Made by a program: the position numbers and the translations under genes. The notes beneath the pieces are model-generated. The model was not told where the DNA came from and made no database searches. It saw only the letters and a list, made by a program, of their open reading frames with translations. A DNA stretch of 64,000 bases from Haematococcus lacustris (taxonomy: Eukaryota > Chlorophyta > Chlorophyceae > Chlamydomonadales > Haematococcaceae), in contig JASKMD010000030.1 of assembly GCA_030144725.1 (NCBI GenBank), forward strand, positions 2,892,396-2,956,395. Reading direction: 5' to 3'. Numbering within the stretch: position 1 is the stretch's first letter; each line of letters begins with the position of its first letter. This document shows, piece by piece, positions 62,060 through 64,000 of this stretch.

Positions 62060-62480
62060 ATGAGTATTGCAAGGCAGCGGGGTTGTGTGTGCCAGCCAAC
62101 ACCTTGCGTGCTGACCTACGATACATGGTACTGGAGCATCTGAATGAGCAGGCAGAGTGGGATTGAGCTGGCTGTGTAAGATGACGTTGAGAAAACTGGG
62201 CTCCATGCGTAAAGTGTACCGCAGTGTACCGCAGCGGAGAACTGTGCATCCCGCGTTGTGGGTGTTGTTAGGCAGCACTTCAAAGGCCCATCGCGCAGAG
62301 CGGAACCGTTCGCGTGCCTGGCAGACTGCCGGTCACCGTGGGTGCCAGCAGCTCGGGCGCGCAGGCGCAAGAGCGACGCAAAGATAAGGCATTTCGCGTT
62401 AAAATGACAGCTCAACTCTCACCAGGCACGCCGCAAAGTCAAATGTCCCTTACGTGGTGGTCCAATGGGAGGGGTAGCCA

Positions 62481-63560
62481 GCCGTCATACAGCCGTGACA
62501 TGCAGGTGTGTGACAGTTATGTGTGACGGTCAAAGCAATTGACCGAGCAGCATCGGTGATGTTTCATCGTCACAGACGCCAGACCCCGTACCTCGTCACA
62601 GAGGCCAGGCCTCATTTCTTGACGGATGGACATCGCTGCCTGCGACCAAGACGCTGTGACCCGCCACCCAAAGCACGACCAGCTACCCAAAGCACGACAA
62701 CAGACCGGAGCCCCGAGAGCAAAGCCTGTGATTTGCGACAGCTGCGATTTGCGTCCAAGCAAGGATAGATTTACGGAGTTCAGGCTAGTGGGACGGCGAT
62801 TGTCTCTACATGGTGCGTCACTGGCTTGAGCATGTATTTCCACGCACATACCCGCAGCATGTCGTGAGATGCATGTCTGCAACGATTGATCGTTTGTACT
62901 GATTAACCGGGCGCACCAACATTGCTGTGGGTGCAGGACACCATCACGATCCTTCTCGAGCCATATATCAAAAGGACATACCCACGCCACTCCTCTACCG
63001 CGACGATATTTCTGGAATTGAAAAGAAATGAACCATGTTCCTATCAAGACAGTGTACAATGCACAGGTCCATACATGTTGTTGAATGTTTATGACTACAC
63101 CATGCCAGTGTATGGTTAGAGACATGTTGCCACAGTGGTCGCCGAGTGATCATCAACAATACTTGCCCATAGACTGCCCATCACGTCTATGTTGTGATGT
63201 AACACAATTACCGTTGACAACAAAACGCAACAATCGACAAGAAAGTCACCAACATGTTGTTGTATACATCCTACCATGGCATCGCACTTCAAGGTCTGGA
63301 GCAAAAGACAAGAAATGAAACACAATTCGACACCTAGCCTTGTAACCTCCCACGGTGCGTTTTCATGCATGATTCTCCCAAGAGACCAGAAACTCCTTTT
63401 CAACATTTGACCACGAATAGTGACGACAATGACAAATCGTGATGCAATGATGCCAGCTCATGTACTGCATCCCAAGGCGGCCTATCACGATCGGATCCAA
63501 GCTTGTAGGATGCTCAGTGCAGGTTGCTGTATGCGGTCATGGCACAGTGGTTGGGCCCGT
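62481..63560. other. flank of the palindrome, no supported gene
   Basis: Both strands have open frames up to 202 codons (62517-63125, minus), but the translation has no domain-like pattern and no splice partners. Composition is less GC-rich than in the neighbouring genes. Confidence 0.4.
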
Positions 63561-63592
63561 CACTCAGCACCCCATCAGGCGGCAGAGGCCCC

Positions 63593-64000
63593 TCACAGCT
63601 CCTGCACTGTGGCGCCAGGCAGCTGCTGGGCAGCAGCTGGGCTGGTCAGCCATCCCTGTGCCCCGCCCCACAGTGTGTGCGCCAGCCCCGCAGCCTTGGC
63701 TTCCCACTGACCCCCCTCCAGTGCCAGCAGCGTGTGCAGTGCCAGCAGCAGCGCCAGCATGAGCACCATGAACAGCGCACGCATGGCCAGGTGGCGGCCC
63801 GCATGCGCCCCATCCACATGGAGTACGGGGCGGGCCCGAGCCGCCCGTGCCGCTGCTGCCTGCTCTGGGGGCACATACGTCTCCCACACCTCATGCACGT
63901 CCTTCACGTCCCGCAGCGCCTGCAGCCACAGCCAGGTGCAGCCATAGGCACGAAGAGGCAGGCACACACACATGTGCACCAGCCCACTCCCAGCTATGCA
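63593..64000 (-). CDS. C-terminal end of a membrane-protein-like gene (partial)
   Basis: The last exon on the minus strand probably starts near 63935 (acceptor GGCTGCAG) with ALRDVKDVHEVWETYVPPEQ, has an Ala/Arg-rich stretch, a hydrophobic helix (ALFMVLMLALLLALHTLLAL) and ends QLPGATVQEL with a stop at 63593. The rest of the gene lies beyond the window. The family is not recognised; the single hydrophobic span suggests a membrane anchor near the C-terminus. Confidence 0.45.
   Translation of the reverse strand, partial: CIAGSGLVHMCVCLPLRAYGCTWLWLQALRDVKDVHEVWETYVPPEQAAAARAARARPVLHVDGAHAGRHLAMRALFMVLMLALLLALHTLLALEGGQWEAKAAGLAHTLWGGAQGWLTSPAAAQQLPGATVQEL

Larger units (their letters stand above)
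52751..62480. mobile_element. large interrupted palindrome (probable transposon with long TIRs)
   Basis: TGGCTACCCCTCCCATTGG at 52751 is inverted at 62462-62480, and the arms match continuously over about 410 bp (52751-53165 against 62066-62480). Similarity resumes beyond a nested foldback cluster (53165-53245 against 61105-61190) and in a Pro-rich reading (54170-54305 against 55445-55495 plus 60307-60400). Arms therefore extend past 1.5 kb, with the right arm split by a hAT element and by the foldbacks. No target duplication was found at the outer ends. Confidence 0.65.

Noticed and set aside
62517..63125. 202-codon minus-strand frame as a gene
   Set aside because: No domain-like pattern, no splice partners and no similarity to anything recognised.

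Overview
This is nuclear DNA of a green alga, most likely a chlorophycean of the Chlamydomonadales. The support is GC-rich sequence, genes broken into many short exons with GT-AG introns, a secreted gametolysin-type metalloprotease with a hydroxyproline-rich-glycoprotein-like tail, a putative octotricopeptide-type organelle RNA-binding protein, long micro- and minisatellites, and repeated transposable-element invasion. A Haematococcus-like genome is my guess from the style of the repeats; it is not proven here. One 500-base assembly gap lies at 45001-45500.

Host genes, left to right. (1) A CAND1-like cullin regulator on the minus strand (5' part only, runs off the left edge), with a hAT transposon in a 2.5-kb intron. 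(2) A small unidentified minus-strand gene (5841-6750). (3) A complete nine-exon APE1-type AP endonuclease on the plus strand (7531-13140), whose first intron contains an inverted, internally deleted copy of the gene's own middle. (4) A minus-strand helical-repeat (OPR-like) gene (about 13463-18500) with a 1.4-kb, 21-bp minisatellite filling one intron. (5) A complete four-exon gametolysin/peptidase M11 gene on the minus strand (19870-22957). (6) A complete eleven-exon TKL-type protein kinase on the plus strand (37677-43597). (7) An ASNSD1-like asparagine-synthetase-domain gene on the plus strand (before 45790 to 49838), whose coding exon is split by a pogo/mariner-type element. (8) A three-exon gene for a small putative plastid membrane protein (50532-51086). 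(9) The end of a membrane-protein-like gene on the minus strand at the right edge.

The rest is largely transposons. A 12-kb KDZ (Kyakuja-Dileera-Zisupton) element occupies 23580-35543. It has about 1.28-kb terminal inverted repeats (TIRs), a five-exon transposase with no visible disruption, and a second inward-facing gene. Its left TIR is interrupted by a 4.76-kb palindromic element that carries a relic with a TnpB/Fanzor-like RuvC-III motif. Between 35.9 and 37.4 kb and inside at least six introns of the kinase lie further copies of this RuvC-III-like family and of its 3' tails. Three tail copies are 5'-truncated and flanked by 11-15-bp target duplications, all beginning GCTG. From 52.7 to 62.5 kb is a large interrupted palindrome with nested insertions: a 4.8-kb hAT element with an 8-bp target duplication (itself containing a hAT MITE with its own 8-bp duplication and a 1.1-kb GCTGG array) and a cluster of strong foldback elements.

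The genes do not form a functional pathway. The common theme is that essential-looking genes keep consistent exon phases while their introns absorb mobile DNA; the exception is ASNSD1, where an insertion fell inside an exon. All gene models come from reading splice signals and family motifs by eye.
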